DNA of 64,000 nucleotides from Craspedostauros australis (Eukaryota > Bacillariophyta > Bacillariophyceae > Mastogloiales > Achnanthaceae): the NCBI GenBank assembly GCA_026770025.1, contig JAMXDE010000003.1:806001-870000 (forward strand). Direction: 5' to 3'. The stretch's first letter is position 1. Every line of letters begins with the position of its first letter. The notes below the pieces were generated by a model. That model saw nothing but the letters and a program-made list of their open reading frames with translations, had not been told where the DNA came from and made no database searches. The position numbers and the translations under genes were made by a program. Positions 21,401-32,433 of the stretch are shown one piece after another.

Positions 21401-22054
21401 AACACGACTCGTGGGGTGCGGTGGCATCGCAGCAGTTGCGTTTGGAGGTGGATAGGCTGGTCTTTGTTGCATGTATGGCTGTCCAGGTGGAGGCATCGGT
21501 GTTGTCGGAGCCGCGTATTGCTGAGATGGTTGGCCAGGAGGCAATGGTGGTGGATTCAATTGCATCTGCATGGGTGGTTGCATCTGTGCTGGAGGCTGGC
21601 GATGCTGCTGGAATGAAGGGGGTGGCGGTGGTGCCTGCGGTATCCCCATATTCACGTTCATGTTCATGTTGGTGTTGATGTTGATGCGTGATGATGATGG
21701 CGGCGGGGGAGGCGGAGGTGGAACGAAAGCGCCCGTTTGTCTTGGAGCGAAGCTTCGCGTGTTGCCTTGTGGCAAGGTCGGACGTGCTGCATGGCCAATT
21801 TGAGATGGTGGCGGTGGTGGAGCTGGTCGAACACCATGCACGGCAGGCCTGATCGCACCAGCACTCATGTGGTTGGATGGTGGAGGAGGAGGTGGTGGCG
21901 GAGAGAAGCCCCCAGCCGGTCCTGCCGCAAATGACCTCTGTTGATGTTGCTGTTGCTGTGGCCTCTGTTGCTGTGGAAAAGATGTTCCTGGCCGAGGCAT
22001 CGGCAGCGGCGGCGGCGGCGGCGGAGGGGGAGGTGGTGGTGGTGGTGGTGGCAT
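18480..22054 (-). CDS. SEC24: COPII coat subunit SEC24
   Basis: Two exons: 22054-19412 and 19217-18480. The donor is TTGGAG|GTGAGT, the acceptor CGGACAG|ACT, and the 194-bp intron is phase 0; the product is 1126 aa. Residues 1 to ~350 are Pro/Gln-rich with poly-Pro runs, as in SEC24. A zinc finger follows (CTRC at about 372, CNLC at about 390). After it come the trunk (VTVLCIDLTCPS), the beta-barrel/helical region (DTQIMVEFEHK) and a gelsolin-like C-terminus (GALLYVYIGRDVP). The protein binds cargo and SEC23 in the COPII inner coat at ER exit sites. The start is the Met directly before the first poly-Pro run; the upstream in-frame sequence lacks similarity. The proline run makes the first codons repetitive. 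Confidence 0.95.
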
Positions 22055-22656
22055 CTTTCTTCCTTCCTTTCTTGTTTGTGTTGCACGTCCAGAGCTCCAC
22101 TGTTGCGACCGTGTCCGTGTCTGCGACTGCCTTCGCCTTTCGTGCGTTCTTTGTGAGAAGCTCAACCACCCGAGACTACACTGATCAGGATGTTGCCAAC
22201 GATGACGACACAGCACGTGGCAATGCACTGCAACTCTGCTACTATAACAGTGGAGTGAAGTGGCGTGGCTCGTATTGTGAGAGAGTGTGTAGTAGGTCGT
22301 CCTCCACTGTTGTGCACAATGATCATGCGATTGTGTGTCTTCCGATACCTTCACACGATGTTTCGTTGCGACGGTGTGGAACGGTCAGATTTCGTCATGG
22401 CCGATCTTTGCGATTGTCAGTTGCTCTCTTCACGTCACGAAGGACTGATCAAGTACTGAATTCTATCGTCTTTGAGATAGATAAAACGCACAACAAGAAA
22501 CACCCACCGACAAGACCAAACCTGGCACAAACTCATTCATCCACTCACCAAAGCAACAACCAAAGCACCAGCGAATGAGAGAAGACCGTTGCTGCGTGGT
22601 AGAAAAGCTGACCAATTGCTCTAAATCATAATGCCAAATTGAATACTCCGCACCAA
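22055..22656. other. SEC24 promoter side / 3' flank of the SPP-like protease
   Basis: No coding feature seen. Confidence 0.5.
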
Positions 22657-25600
22657 TCACGACGCGAATTTCGCCCGCTCTTCTTCGTAATACTTCGCGA
22701 CGATGTTGATCATCTCGCGCTTCGCCATGGGCACCCAATTGGCATCGTACCCATCGACGTAGTATCCGTCGACGACGTGGAAGAACTTGCGACCAGGCAG
22801 CCGATGCAAGATCTGCTTGTAGATGTCGGGGCCGAACCGCGTGTCGGCATTGGACTTGGCCACGTTACGGACGGTACGGCGGAATGCCTGCGTGCCGGAA
22901 TGGGCCTTACGTTCGATGCAGATGTCCTCGTCGCGTGGTTCGGGATGTTGTTCGTCGTCGGGTCGTTGGTTGTGAGAGGATCGCGGTTGCCGATGGCCGG
23001 GCATCTCGCGATTGTGCGATGATGGGCGTTGTCGGCGATTATCGCCATCATCGTCCTCGTCTTCCAGCTGATTTTCAGCGTTGGCCTTCTTGCGCTTCCA
23101 GCGATCCAGCTGGCGTTGCATGCGTTGGCGATTCCATGCCCGTTCCTGCTTCACCATGTACTTCTCGGCCAGCATGATGGGTCTGGCACCTTCCCACAAG
23201 TCGCGCAGTTCGTGACGGCCGAGGAAGAACATGGTGGGGAGGCAGCACGGTACGATGTACAACAACGCCGGCTGTCCTCGTTCCATCAGGACCACGGCCA
23301 GGTTGGCGAAGGCCAGACCGATGGCGTACGCGATCATGAGCGGGACGAAGTAACCTTCGTACCATTTCGTGGGTGCATTGTGGATCTCGTCGGCCTTGTT
23401 GCCATAGTCCACCATGAGACGCTTTGCTGCGTCGAGTCTCGCGCCGAACGCGATCATGAATCCAGGGACTGTGCATGCGCGCACGTGCATTTGTTTGTTG
23501 AATTAAATTGAGTCAAGTGTGAGGCGTAAGATACGGTGTGAGAAATGCTGATCATCCACAAATGATACAACGAACACAGACGCCGTCGTCTCTCCCAGGT
23601 CAACATGGCAACAACGCACGAAAGCACGTAACACCCATCGAATCCACTTACGGACGATATCACCCAATCCCAACAGGACTGATCGTTGCAGATAATCGTT
23701 GATGCGTGGAAGGATCAACAGCATCGGCAAAAAGTCGATGCCAGTGCAGTCCTTGTCATCTGGGTATTTGACGCTACAATGAATGAATGAATGAATGAAT
23801 GAATGAATGAATGAATGAATGAATGAATGAATGAATGAACGACGGATCAATGAATGAAAACGTGTTAGCAATGAAGAGCTGGATATGCATAGCACACCAC
23901 AACGCACCATGGCATAACAGCACGGCATACCCAAGCACAAATCACACAACCACATGCAAGAGACGTACCAAAAATCATCCGCGGTCGAATCACCGCTGCT
24001 GCGCCCACCGCTGGCCACCACGATCATGACGGATTCTCCGCCAAAGATCAAGGGCGTGATGAAGACGAAGAAGATATCGTAAAAGAAGATGGTGACCATG
24101 AAGAGGGTGGCGATCTTGATGGAATTGAGCTTGAGCAGGCTGAGGACCAGGAAACAGAAGCTGGAACCGAAGATGTCCATCGTCATCCAGAAGAACCAGT
24201 TGCGGGATGGTCGGTAGTGGGTGAGACCGTACCATAGCCAGACGGCGGACCAGATGAAACCGAGGCCTTGCGAGATGATGTCGTATCCCGTGAGGCTGCA
24301 GGTGATTTCGCGATTGAGTTCGTCGCTGACTTCCCGTCCCAAATATCTGGGGACCAACCGAACGATGCTGGGTCCGAAGATGAGGTGGGAGACGGCTCCA
24401 GCACAACCGATGCCGTAGAGGACGGTGACGCCATTGTAGAGATTGAAGAAGAAGAGGAGCATGAGCATAATGCTGGCGACGACGGCGAAGACAGCCACGT
24501 GGTAGGATTGCAGTTCGAATGACCCCTGGGGGGACCATTGAGACGGAGCCGCCGTGCCGCTGCCCGTCTTTCCATTATTGTCGTTGTTGTTGTCGTTGCT
24601 GCCGGAATTGCTCTCTGGCTTGATGTTCCTGGATGAGCTGCCGCGTGGTGGCAAGGAGTACAGCTCGAAGACTTCTTCTTCCTTCTTCGGCTTTTTCTTC
24701 TTCTTCTTCTTGCTCTTTGGCTTGGGAGCATCCGTGGCAGCAGCTTCGCCTTCGTCATCGCTGGACGGTGGCTTCTTGACCTTCTTTTTGGCTTTCTTCT
24801 TTTTCTTCTTGACGACGACATCGACGCTCTCATCTTGATTGACGACAACTTGATTATCCATACTCACGTCGTTGTCGTCGCTAGCGACAGAAATACTTTG
24901 CGTGCTGCCAAATGGCATCTCATCCTCGAATCGATCTAACGCAGGTTTTTTCTTCTTTTTCTTCTTGCGCTTCGACGACGGCGGTTTGGTCTTTTGGGGT
25001 GATTCATCGTCCATGGTGGACAGTGACGTTGGAATGCGAGGATCCGATGGCGGTGTGGGACGTTTGTGTCGCTGTTTGCGCTGTTGTGGTGAAGACTGTG
25101 TGGACGCGGTGGGCGACGATGGCGGCATGGACATTCCAGTTTCCTCGTCGATGCTCTTATCATGTTCCTTGTCGTCGTTGTGGTCACGACGTTTGCGCTG
25201 CGATGGTCGTTGCTGGGATGGCGGCCGCTGCTGTTGCCGTTCACGCTCCATACGCCGACGCGCAAGGCTGCCCATATTCTGTTCGTTGTCTGCATCGTCT
25301 TCGCCTTCATCGTCGCTGAGATCTTCCTCCTCGTTATATCCGTTCTTGCGTTTCTCACGTTGGTACTTGACCTTATCCCCAAAGTACCGATAATTGGCCG
25401 CAGCGTACCAGCACGCGACGCCCGTGACGGCCGTGCCCAGCATCCACATGAGGATCATGGACGCGTTGAAAGCGGAGGTATGACGCGCCTTGATCTTCAT
25501 GGAAACGAGCGGGATGTTGGTGGCGCTGTCGAGGGCGTTGGCAAAGTCCGGGATGCCGAGATGGTCGTACAGAGCCTCCGATTGGCGGATCGTCATGAAG

Positions 25601-26574
25601 ATGGAGACGATGTCGTTGGAAGAGGACTGCAGGGTGTCTCGATTCGCGATGGTTTTATCCGGCTGCATCGTGAGTGGCAAGTCCCATGCGCAGCATACTT
25701 GGAAGTACTTGGCGCTGTCCGTCGTCGCTTCGTCTCGGATGGAGCTTGGCACTCTGCTGGATGCCAGCGGCGTCGTGACGAGACAGAGATTGGATGGACA
25801 CGAAGATCGAGACTGCAACGGACACGTCGCCGTCTGCGTTCGGTCCATATCAAAGAAGGAATCGTGGACGGCACCGTCATATCGCGGCGGATCCAGCGCC
25901 GGCATGAACGGAGACTCGGTCGGCAGGGTTCCGTTCTGCGCAATCATGATGGCCTTGCCGTTTCCGCATTCGTAATCGCGCCGCGACGCCGGATACAGGA
26001 CGCGGTTGATGTTGTCATCGAAGGAGTAGCGTGCCTCGATGCTGTCCGTGATGATGACGCCCACGGCACCGTAGAGGGAGCTCGCCGCGACGGATTTGCG
26101 TTCGAAGGTGCATTGGCCGCGCGGCACGACGATGATGATATCGTCCGCCGCGTCTGCTTGCTGCGGCCGAATCAAGGCGTCGCTGATGAAGGTGACGTCG
26201 GGATCGGCGCCGCCGTTGAGGGTGAAGTTGACAAAGTCGCAGAGGTAAGGATCTTGGGGCGGCGGCAGCACGATGGTGCCCGAGACTTCCTTGCGCTCGC
26301 TGCCGAAGTCCGCTCGTTTGGCCATCCATTGGGTGGAGACGCCGTCGGCGAATTCAAACCCGGTGGAGCCGTCGCTGGGATCGGAGACGCTGACGATGAC
26401 GTTGGGCGTGGCGGCCAGAGCCGGTGGAATGAAAGCAAAGAGGCACGCAGCCAACAGCAGCAGCAGAAGAGGTCGCACCTCATTGGCAGAACGTCTCATC
26501 TTTCTCTTTGTCGATGTCATCGTCATTGCCATTGCCTGTCCTTGTGATTGTTGGAGTATTGCTGGTTGCGACAA
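22657..26574 (-). CDS. Signal peptide peptidase-like intramembrane aspartyl protease with PA domain
   Basis: Three exons: 26574-23969, 23773-23652 and 23468-22657. Introns are 195 bp (TTTTTG|GTACGT) and 183 bp (GTCC|GTAAGT); the frames join to 1179 aa. In order: a signal peptide (LLLLLLAACLFAF); a lumenal PA domain (PRGQCTFERKSVAA, about 150-165); a first TM near SAFNASMILMWMLG; a very long cytosolic, charged insertion of ~270 residues with several runs of 6-9 Lys and acidic clusters; then the multi-TM peptidase core. Catalytic motifs are YD (FFYDIFF, Asp about 833), GLGD (LLGLGDIV, Asp about 907) and PAL (QPALL, about 976-978). The C-terminus is a ~180-residue basic/acidic tail. SPPL2-class enzymes cleave type II membrane proteins in endosomes, lysosomes or Golgi. 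The start could be a later Met (residues 15-26); all precede the signal peptide. Confidence 0.93.
23778..23839. repeat. (GAAT)n microsatellite, about 15 copies
   Basis: Uninterrupted 4-bp repeat inside intron 1 of the SPP-like protease gene, ending only a few bases before the TAG acceptor (23776-23774). The minus-strand sequence is (ATTC)n, which supplies the pyrimidine-rich tract before the acceptor. Confidence 0.97.
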
Positions 26575-27553
26575 CGCAGGTCGTTGTTCACAATGCCTTC
26601 GAACACTCCGTACGAGCTGCTAATGCGCCAGCAGTGACGAAGAGCGAAGTCTGGATTTTGTGTGTTGCTTGTTTCCTTCCTCGAACGCGATGCAACTCAA
26701 TGCGATGCAACTCAATGCGATGCGATGCAGTGGGAAAGAAGACGACCCGCCCTGCACAGTGCGTGTACTGGTATGATCTATGTATGGATGGTGAGAGTCA
26801 CAAGAACAGGGAGAGCACCAATCGGCGATGCGATCCGCACTGCGAAGTTCGATCCGGCTGACTTCGCCACGGATCTCTGCAGCTTTTCCCTCTTTCGTGA
26901 TGATGATGATGATGATGTGATGCTCTCTCTCTCTCTCTCTCTCTCAAGTCGATATGATGTTGGTTGCAATCTATTGCTCTGCTCGCACAGGTGCCTTCTT
27001 TGAGTGTAGTCTGCTTTCCCAGAGAGCCAAGCACCAGACACGATCCTTGTGTTGATTGCAGCTTTCCGAGAAACCTAACTATGCGACGTTGGCGCTCTTT
27101 CTTGTCATCTTGGTTGCTCCTTCCTCCTTCTACCTTCGCTTCCTCTCTCATGATCGCTCCCATCTTTCTCGAGCAGCGTTGGTCGCAATACAGGAACAAT
27201 GGTGGACAAGTTTGACTTTCTCACACCACTGAACGAATTTGTTTGGGCGTTTTCGTTTGTGTCGTTCGTGCATCCATTTAGGCCAGGCTTTGTCGCACAT
27301 GACGTCACGGTCATTTTCTGTTCTTGACTGGTTTGACTCCATATTGTAGTCTAAATTTAAATGATAGACTGAAGTCTCCGCAAAATCGTCCGGAAGAAAA
27401 GATACGATGACAACACACAATTCCGGGAAACATTTCGTCCTTCACAAGCACGCAACCACACAAACAGACACGACCCTCTTGCTCTTACATGTTATAGTCG
27501 TACGAGTACAAACCAATCACCACTGAATACACTCCATCCCTACGCTTCCAACG
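26575..27553. other. Divergent promoter region, SPP-like protease (-) / mitochondrial carrier (+)
   Basis: No gene seen. Contains a short tandem repeat of CAACTCAATGCGATG (26689-26725), a (GAT)n run near 26899-26917 and a (CT)n run at 26922-26945. Confidence 0.6.
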
Positions 27554-28703
27554 ATGACAAAGATCTCCGAAACGTCCATCGATTTCATCGCGGGCTGGTG
27601 CAGCGGCGCCGTCGGCGTCCTCACGTGCCAACCAGTCGATACAGCCCTCACGCGGTACCAGGCCGGCGTCGCGACAATGACACAGACCAAGACCTTCGTG
27701 CGCTCCAACGGCGTGCGGGCCTTGTGGCGTGGTTCGTCGGCCATGATCGGTGCCGTGCCGTTCCAGAATGCGTTGCTGATGGGCGGGTACGGCATCGGCA
27801 AGCAGTATGCGGAAGGCGGCGACAACGTGCTCACGAGCGTCTTCGTGGGCGGGTGCGTCGGTGGCATCGTGCAGAGCTTCCTCATGAGTCCCGTCGAATT
27901 GATCAAGGTGCATCAGCAAGTCATCGGGCAGTCGGCCAAGACGGCGAGTTTGGAATTGGTCAGGGGCTTTTGGAATGCCTCGTCGTGGCGGGGGTTGACC
28001 GCGACCTTGTGGAGGGATGGTATTCCGCATGGAGGTAGGTCAATTTGTGCGAGCATGTGTGCGAGTGTGGATATTGCGCGATTGGATGTGCTGACGTGCT
28101 GTTTGCGATCGTACAAATGCACCACGCAGTGATGCACTTCACGCTACTCTCGAGGACTCGGGATTGGAATGGACTGAGTCGCATTGACGGAGTGAGGTGA
28201 CGTGCGCAAGCCGGACCAACCTCTTGGACTGCTGCTATCCTAGCAACCAATGAATGATGCTGACTTGTAATGCTATTCCATTCCATCCCATTCTTCCTGC
28301 GGCGGACCTCGTCTTCTTGCACTGCCTCATTTCCACAACGTTCTCCTGATCTCCACCAACAGTCTGGTTCGCCACCTATGAATATTCCAAGACCACCCTC
28401 ACCGAAGCATGGAAGGAGACGCCTGCCAATCAAGTCACGGTCCCATTGGTCTCCGGCGGTATCGCCGCGACCGTCGCGTGGGGCGTGGGATACCCGTTCG
28501 ATCTCATCAAGACGCGAATCCAAGCATCGGCACAACCGCAGCATGGCATCATCGCCACGGCTCAAGAATTGATCGCCGAATCCAACGGAAATGCCCTGAC
28601 CGGGCTGTACCGTGGATTTGGATGGAAGCTTGCACGTGCGATTCCTGCTAGCATGGTTGGATTCATTACGTACGAGTTCGTGGCGGATCAGCTGCGATCG
28701 TGA
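27554..28703 (+). CDS. Mitochondrial carrier family (SLC25) protein
   Basis: Two exons: 27554-28034 and 28363-28703. The donor is CATGGAG|GTAGGT, the acceptor ACCAACAG|TC, and the intron is phase 1; the product is 273 aa, normal for the family. Three repeats each start with the carrier signature PX(D/E)XX(K/R): PVDTALTR (about 29-36), PVELIKVHQQ (about 116) and PFDLIKTRIQ (about 210). Each is followed by a GLYRG- or ALWRG-type segment. It would exchange a small metabolite across the mitochondrial inner membrane. Wording is closest to the carnitine/ornithine/basic amino-acid branch, but the substrate cannot be assigned from this reading. Confidence 0.93.
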
Positions 28704-29028
28704 GGACAGGTGCGCGTGATCTGTGTGTAGATTCGCGTCTCGTGCCATCCATGGTCACAGAGACAGGTCTCTGAGTTGTTTGCGGTGTGGGGAGCTCGAG
28801 TCTGTCGCGCGAATCCGTTGCACTTGTTCAGATAGCGTTATTCCGATCTTGTAGCGCGATCGCCAAGGTCCGGACGGTCAACTGATGTTCATCACAACAG
28901 GAAGTCGAGGTGCTCCAAAAATAAACGAACTAATTGTACTATTCTTTCTATTCGCTGCTCGCACAACATGTGGCACTGCTTCTTCCCTCAAGGATACTTC
29001 TCCCTCGCTCAACTACATCATACCATAC
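28704..29028. other. Convergent 3' intergenic region and left edge of the segmental duplication
   Basis: Similarity to 32305 onward begins at about 28901. No ORF seen. Confidence 0.6.
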
Positions 29029-32000
29029 CTACTTCCCATGTCCGAACATTGTACGACTGTAAGACACCAGCCGATCCTCTTCCGCATTCACATCCACTGC
29101 GTATCCGACGCAGTGGCTGCCACGGTGCTCATGATACTCCACCGCAGCGCAACCATTGGCGCGCAGCTGATCAGCCAATTCTTTGCCTTCGTCATGCAAC
29201 GGATCGGCGGTGTTGGTGGAAACGAAGATGGGAAGATCTTTCAATGCTGCAAACGGAACACCGCCCTCCCTCAACGGATCGCACAGGCGACGCAGGGTCT
29301 TGTTGTGGTAGATGGGAGATTCCTTCCACGCCTTCATCGCGGAGTCCATGCCGAAGCTTCCATCCTCTTCTTCCTTGCCGGCGTTTGGTAGCTGCAAGTA
29401 CGCCTTCCACGCCCAGCGCAGGAAGCCGACGGGGCAGGAACGGCAGGAGATGCGGTTCATGTGGTAGCTCAGGGTGTTGGTGGTGGGCGACAGCATTGGG
29501 ACGGAGCCGTTGAGGCTGCAATAGGAGAAATAGATAGAGACACGGAGAGAGTGTGTGTGGAAGCACGTGAAGTTGAGCGGTGTGGTTTGGATGGATGGAT
29601 GAGTTAGAGATGAACCTGAGGTGTTTGTACAGAGTGGAGTGAAGTGAAGTGAAGTAGAGCAGAGTATGTAGAACATTCGAGCATATCACTGCACATAGAA
29701 CACAACTTCCCACAACATCCGGCAATTCAACTGGATTCAACCCCGAAGCACTCTCTGGTAGATTCATTCGTTCGTACCTTGTGATGCGCTTGGCACACGC
29801 CTTGGCAGCTTCCGCCTCGCACTGCATGAGCGCCATGGTGCAAGTCATCGCGATGTAGGCACCAGCGCTGAGTCCGTAGACATGGAGAGGTGTGTTTGGA
29901 TTCTTGGTCAAGAACTCCTTTCTCACGGCATCGATGACGGAGAGTCCATCGATGTGGGTAGATGGAAAGACGTGTTCAGGTGCCCGACGGTAGTCCACCG
30001 AGAGGGTAACGATAGGACGCAGTTTACTGTACGAATAGATGCATCGATGAGCAATGGGAGAGACAGCATGGATGGTACACTATGTGAGTTAAAAAGGATC
30101 GGAACATCATACAAGCACTCTGCGATAGTCCAAAGCGCAGCATACCCAAGTCGCCAACCCAGCAAAGCGGAACAGCAACTTACTTTTCACCATGCGCCGA
30201 CTCAAGTTGCTTCTGTTGGTGCTGATGCAAGATCATGGCATCCTTGGGCAACATAGAGCACTTCGCGTCGCCTAGGACCAGCCCACCTCCATGAAAGTAC
30301 AGCCAGAAGGGGGTGTGATCGGCATCGTCCAAATCGAATTGCAGATACTTGAGCATGTCGCTGGCTTCCAACACCATGACATCCTTGACAGGAGCGTCTT
30401 CACTGTTGGCGGATTTGAACTGCTGCGCAATCTTGTCCTGAGTCTTGGCAGTGAAGGTGAAGGTGGGGCAACGAATCAGGACCTTCAGGTGCGACTGCAA
30501 CTGCGGTTGCGCGCGGGGAAGATCTTCCTCATCTTGGGCCGAGAGGATGTTCCAATCCCGGAGAATGGAGTGTTGGATGGGGACGTTCCAGACAGCTTCG
30601 ACGATGCCGGGGACATCATCACGCGTGGAGACGGCCTTGGACCATTGTTTCAGGTTGAGTCCCTCCTGCGAGTTCTGGACCTTGACCGCCGATGCGCGCA
30701 GCATGCTGATGGATTTCTGCGAGTCCTCAGAGGTCTTGTCCTTGGATTCTTCGCCGGTGGAGGCGGACTTCTTTGCGGGCGCCACGTGATGGATCTGGCG
30801 AGGTGAGACTTTCATGATCGCAAAGAGGTCTATGAGCAGATAGGGAAAGAGGAAACAGACGATGATATCGATGATACTCATGTGCGGGTGGCACCACAGC
30901 GAGTGGGGCTTGGGGAATTCCTGCTGCTTGCCGGAATCGTCGCATGGCGCATTCTCGAGGTCTGGGATGCTGTCCTGGCCGAACTGGCCATCTCCCCCGT
31001 TCTCCGTCTCACTCTCCGTTGCGGTCCTCGAGGTGTCATCGTCAGCATTGCCCTTGGTTGTGTCCTGTGTGTTGTCCTCCACGATGATGGAGCCATCCTC
31101 ATTCACGAGGCCTTGGACAAGTTCGGTAGAGTTCGCCATCTTTTCTTGTTGGGTTCTGGTATGTTGCTTGTATTGAGCTGTGTGTGCTGCTATTGATGTT
31201 GGTCAGTCTCATTATGTTGTGAGCTTGAGATGCTGCTGTGTTCTGTTTGTTTTGTTTTTGAGATCTGTTGTTTGTTGATGTGACACCCGCACGGTTGCTG
31301 TTGCTGTCACTGTTGTCACTTGGGTTGTCTTCCTCCGCGTGCCCTCTTCGCACTCGCAAACCAGAGCCGAGCACTCTTCTTGTCTGCTGTGATGACGGGC
31401 GCTCGTGCAGGCTGGCAGAGGCTTTGACGCAGGAGTTCGTGTGGACATGTGAACAGTGCTCCCTTTCGTTCTCTCACAAAGTTCGCAAAAGAAGAAATGT
31501 GATCATCGCCACCTGTCACTGTTTCACGCGAATGTCACAACATCGCATGCTTTGGTTGGTGACTGGATCGGGAACAAGTGATGCTCTGCGGTCACAAGAC
31601 AGATACATCGAACAGCCAACACAGCGCCATTGTCCGAATCACGACAAGTGGACATAAGTACGGAAACGTGCACCTTTGCGACCAGGATCAATGCAATGGC
31701 GATCCGCCTTCTACCGGTGCTCCCAACGGGCGATGCCAACGAATGGCGCGGACACGCATCGTTACCCAATCTCGCGCATCACATCGAGTGTGCCAATCAA
31801 TCTCCAAACAACTCTGTCACATCACCTTTCTGCGATAGTGGCTTCTTTTCTGTGCACCGGTGCCATTTTTCTTTCCACAAGTCCCAATGTGTTCGCCCCT
31901 TCCATGGAGGGCCGTTGTCTTGAGATGCCGATGGACGCCTCGGAGCAGACTGACGTCGCGCTCTGTAATGCACTCTGAGCGCACTATCTGCAGACGAGTA

Positions 32001-32304
32001 TCTTTGATGTCTTGAGAGCGCAGAACAACATCTTGTACCATGGGTGAAGTGATGACTTGTGAATTCAGATCTTTGATATGAACTTCCTGTTATCGGTACT
32101 TGATCTTTGACTTTGGAAGAAGTCGTAGTAGGATCGGTGGAAGGCTTTCTCCAAGGCGCTCGTTCATCGAAGGGCGACTCGGCAAGTCGATCCATGCCAT
32201 CGCGATCAGCGGGTAATGCTCTGTGCGTAAGCCTCTTCCGTACGGACTGTATCGCCTTTTCGCTCCAACCCCAGAAATGAGGTTGCTGTTCTTGTCCTCC
32301 GCTC
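28901..32304. repeat. Tandem segmental duplication, copy 1
   Basis: The segment from GAAGTCGAGGTGCTCC (28901) through the first hydrolase gene and its upstream flank to about 32304 is repeated at 32305 to about 35970 in the same order and strand. Similarity is near-identity at the left (gene 3' half) and lower, with indels, at the right (31760-32304 against about 35420-35970). Confidence 0.85.
29029..31139 (-). CDS. HSL-type alpha/beta hydrolase, tandem copy A
   Basis: Three exons: 31139-30184, 30026-29778 and 29515-29029. Introns are 157 and 262 bp, both phase 2, with donors GAAAA|GTAAGT and ACAAG|GTACGA; the product is 563 aa. The N-terminal ~75 residues are acidic. A membrane segment follows (IIDIIVCFLFPYLLIDLFAI, about 88-107). 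The hydrolase domain has the oxyanion HGGG (283-286), SVDYRRAPEHVFP (about 329-340), nucleophile elbow GLSAG (Ser 372), ADPLHDEG (Asp 506) and GSH (His 536). This is the hormone-sensitive-lipase/arylacetamide-deacetylase family, which hydrolyses acyl esters; the membrane anchor suggests an ER or lipid-body site. GLSAG replaces the usual GDSAG. Copy B is about 3.5 kb downstream on the same strand. Confidence 0.9.
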
Positions 32305-32433
32305 GAAGTCGAAGCGCTCCAAAAATAAACGAACTAATTGTACTATTCTTTCTATTCGTTGCCTTGCACAACATGTGACACCGCTTCTTCCCTCAAGGAT
32401 ACTTCTCCCTCGCTCAACTACATCATACCATAC
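31140..32433. other. Intergenic region between hydrolase copies
   Basis: 5' flank of copy A and 3' flank of copy B. 31760-32304 matches 35420-35970. Short ORFs in it are not conserved between the two copies, so it is probably non-coding. Confidence 0.7.

Noticed and set aside
25162-26547. 461-codon plus-strand ORF antisense to the SPP-like protease gene
   Set aside because: Fully overlaps the PA-domain exon; composition (Arg/Val/Asp-rich) is that of a reverse-frame shadow. Similar shadows at 129-914, 19598-20611, 20458-22169 and 57316-58131 were also dropped.
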